Positions 12,557 to 13,611 of a stretch of 13,611 nucleotides of DNA are shown one piece after another. The stretch is from Clostridia bacterium (GTDB lineage Bacteria > Bacillota_A > Clostridia > Christensenellales > Aristaeellaceae): positions 1 to 13,611 of the forward strand of contig JAGBBE010000148.1 of assembly GCA_017938645.1 (NCBI GenBank), read 5' to 3'. Within the stretch, counting starts at the first letter, position 1; each line of letters begins with the position of its first letter. The translations under genes and the position numbers were made by a program. Under the pieces are notes generated by a model. It was not told the origin of the DNA, did no database searches, and saw nothing but the letters and a program-made list of their open reading frames with translations.

Positions 12557-12585
12557 TTGTATACTAGTAAACATTATGATACACT
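12557..12585 (+). promoter_or_regulatory. Putative uxuA promoter with GntR-like operator palindrome
   Basis: TTGTAT (12557-12562) and TACACT (12580-12585) are 17 bp apart, a moderate promoter match. Overlapping it, TGTATACTAGTAAACA (12558-12573) is a 16-bp palindrome with one mismatched pair around ACTAGT. TTGT-AT-ACTA fits the TNGT-N-ACNA pattern known for FadR-type GntR regulators, the family of UxuR. Repressor binding here would block the polymerase. The regulator gene is not in the window. Confidence 0.5.
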
Positions 12586-12616
12586 ACAATCACTAAATCA
12601 AGGAGGGCGACTTCCC

Positions 12617-13611
12617 ATGAAAATGACTTTCCGCTGGTACGGTTCTCAGATTGATCCCATCCCCCTGAAGTATGTGAAGCAGATTCCCGGCATGAGCGGC
12701 CTGATGGGCCTTCTGGACAAGCCCGCGGGCGTTGTCTGGGAAGAGGACGAGATCAAGGCGCTGGTGGACGAAGTGCATGCTGCCGGTCTTGAGTTTGAAG
12801 TTGTCGAGAGCGTGAACGTTCACGAGGATATCAAGATGGGTCTGCCCACCCGCGACGAATACATTGCCAACTACATCACCACCATCCGCAATCTGGCCAA
12901 GTTCGGCGTGAAGGTCATCGTTTACAACTTCATGCCCGTGTTTGACTGGCTGCGCACCGACCTGGCCCGCGAAATTCCCGAGGATGGCTCCAACTCCCTG
13001 TACTTCAACGAGGTGGATCTGGGCGAAATGGGCCCCATGGAAATCGTGCGCCGCACCGCCGAGGATTCGAAGGGCTTCACCCTGCCCGGCTGGGAGCCCG
13101 AGCGTCTGGCTCTGCTGGAGACCACTCTGAAGCAGTACGAAGGCATCACCCCCGACATGCTGCGCGAGAACTACAAGTACTTCCTGGAGCGCGTCTGCCC
13201 CGTTTGTGAGGAAGTCGGCATCCGCATGGCCTGCCATCCCGACGATCCTGCCTGGCCCATCTTCGGCCTGCCCCGCATCGCTCACAGCCAGGAAGACTAC
13301 GACAAGATCGTGAAGCTCTACGACAGCCCCGCCAACACCCTGTGCCTGTGCACCGGCTCTCTGGGCTCCAACCCCGAGAATGATATTCCCTCCATCATTC
13401 GTCACTTTGGCGAAATGGACCGCATCGGTGCCATGCATGTGCGCAACGTGAAGTTCCTGGGCTACCGCCACTTCCGCGAGGCTGCCCACCTGTCTTCCAC
13501 CGGCGATCTGGACATGTTCGCCATCATGAAGGTCATCTACGACACCTGCCCCGATACCTATATCCGCCCCGACCATGGCCGCATGATCTGGGATGAGCAG
13601 GGTCGCCCCGG
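12617..13611 (+). CDS. uxuA: Mannonate dehydratase, N-terminal part; 3' end outside window
   Basis: Converts D-mannonate to 2-keto-3-deoxy-D-gluconate in the cytoplasm, a step of hexuronate (glucuronate) catabolism. The 331 visible residues start [20 protein letters not shown] and include the UxuA blocks [31 protein letters not shown] (205-221), [26 protein letters not shown] and [13 protein letters not shown]. Candidate divalent-metal ligands from family knowledge are H207, C245, H274 and D319 (or H320). The family is about 350-400 residues long, so only the last few dozen residues are missing. AAGGAGGG at 12600-12607 gives 9-nt spacing to this ATG. Codon use is strongly biased, suggesting high expression when induced. 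Its partner genes (uxuB/uxaC, kdgK) would be expected downstream. Confidence 0.96.
   Translation, partial: MKMTFRWYGSQIDPIPLKYVKQIPGMSGLMGLLDKPAGVVWEEDEIKALVDEVHAAGLEFEVVESVNVHEDIKMGLPTRDEYIANYITTIRNLAKFGVKVIVYNFMPVFDWLRTDLAREIPEDGSNSLYFNEVDLGEMGPMEIVRRTAEDSKGFTLPGWEPERLALLETTLKQYEGITPDMLRENYKYFLERVCPVCEEVGIRMACHPDDPAWPIFGLPRIAHSQEDYDKIVKLYDSPANTLCLCTGSLGSNPENDIPSIIRHFGEMDRIGAMHVRNVKFLGYRHFREAAHLSSTGDLDMFAIMKVIYDTCPDTYIRPDHGRMIWDEQGRP

Overview
The window most likely comes from an anaerobic, gut-type member of the Clostridia (Firmicutes) with moderately high GC. Its genes are near-consensus sigma-A style promoters, strong AGGAGG ribosome sites, short intergenic gaps and rho-independent terminators. 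The families present (DUF4317, a single-domain YitT protein, a DUF6020-like membrane protein, YkuD transpeptidases, UxuA) are ones I associate with that group. Genus cannot be read from the sequence.

Layout. 1-633 (minus): N-terminal part of an alanyl-tRNA synthetase with its own leader and promoter. 634-859: a divergent promoter region. 860-2434 (plus): a cytoplasmic clan GH-A-like glycoside hydrolase. 2562-3893 (plus): an SLC1-type (DAACS) amino acid/dicarboxylate symporter, closed by a strong terminator and followed by a YitT-family membrane protein (3960-4580). A bidirectional terminator at 4564-4594 separates this from a convergent DUF4317 gene (4597-5775, minus). Overlapping divergent promoters at about 5798-5839 serve DUF4317 and a three-gene plus-strand run: DUF6020-like membrane protein, HD-domain hydrolase, and HutI-like amidohydrolase (5861-9412), which ends in a terminator. 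A new promoter (9470-9498) drives a two-gene operon of tandemly duplicated secreted L,D-transpeptidases (9589-12284). A 332-bp gap holds two terminators, several small hairpins and a 17-bp direct repeat. The window ends inside a mannonate dehydratase gene, uxuA (12617 onward), which has a GntR-like palindrome over its putative promoter.

The most unusual content is the transpeptidase pair. Each protein has a signal peptide, an N-terminal SH3-like region and a YkuD catalytic domain with the SHGCVR motif. After that comes a small Cys/His module (YHx4C ... CxxC, about 50 residues), present twice in the first protein and once in the second. This looks like a recent duplication with gain or loss of a possibly metal-binding extracellular module. 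Other points of note are an SLC1 transporter whose substrate-binding positions differ from the acidic-amino-acid consensus, and an AlaS of the 'GenPept short' type with a C-x3-C-x3-C-x-C cluster in the catalytic half.

There is no sign of CRISPR, prophage, transposase, tRNA or rRNA. Most of the window reads as ordinary chromosomal content. No complete previously undescribed multi-gene system is evident beyond the module-bearing transpeptidase operon.
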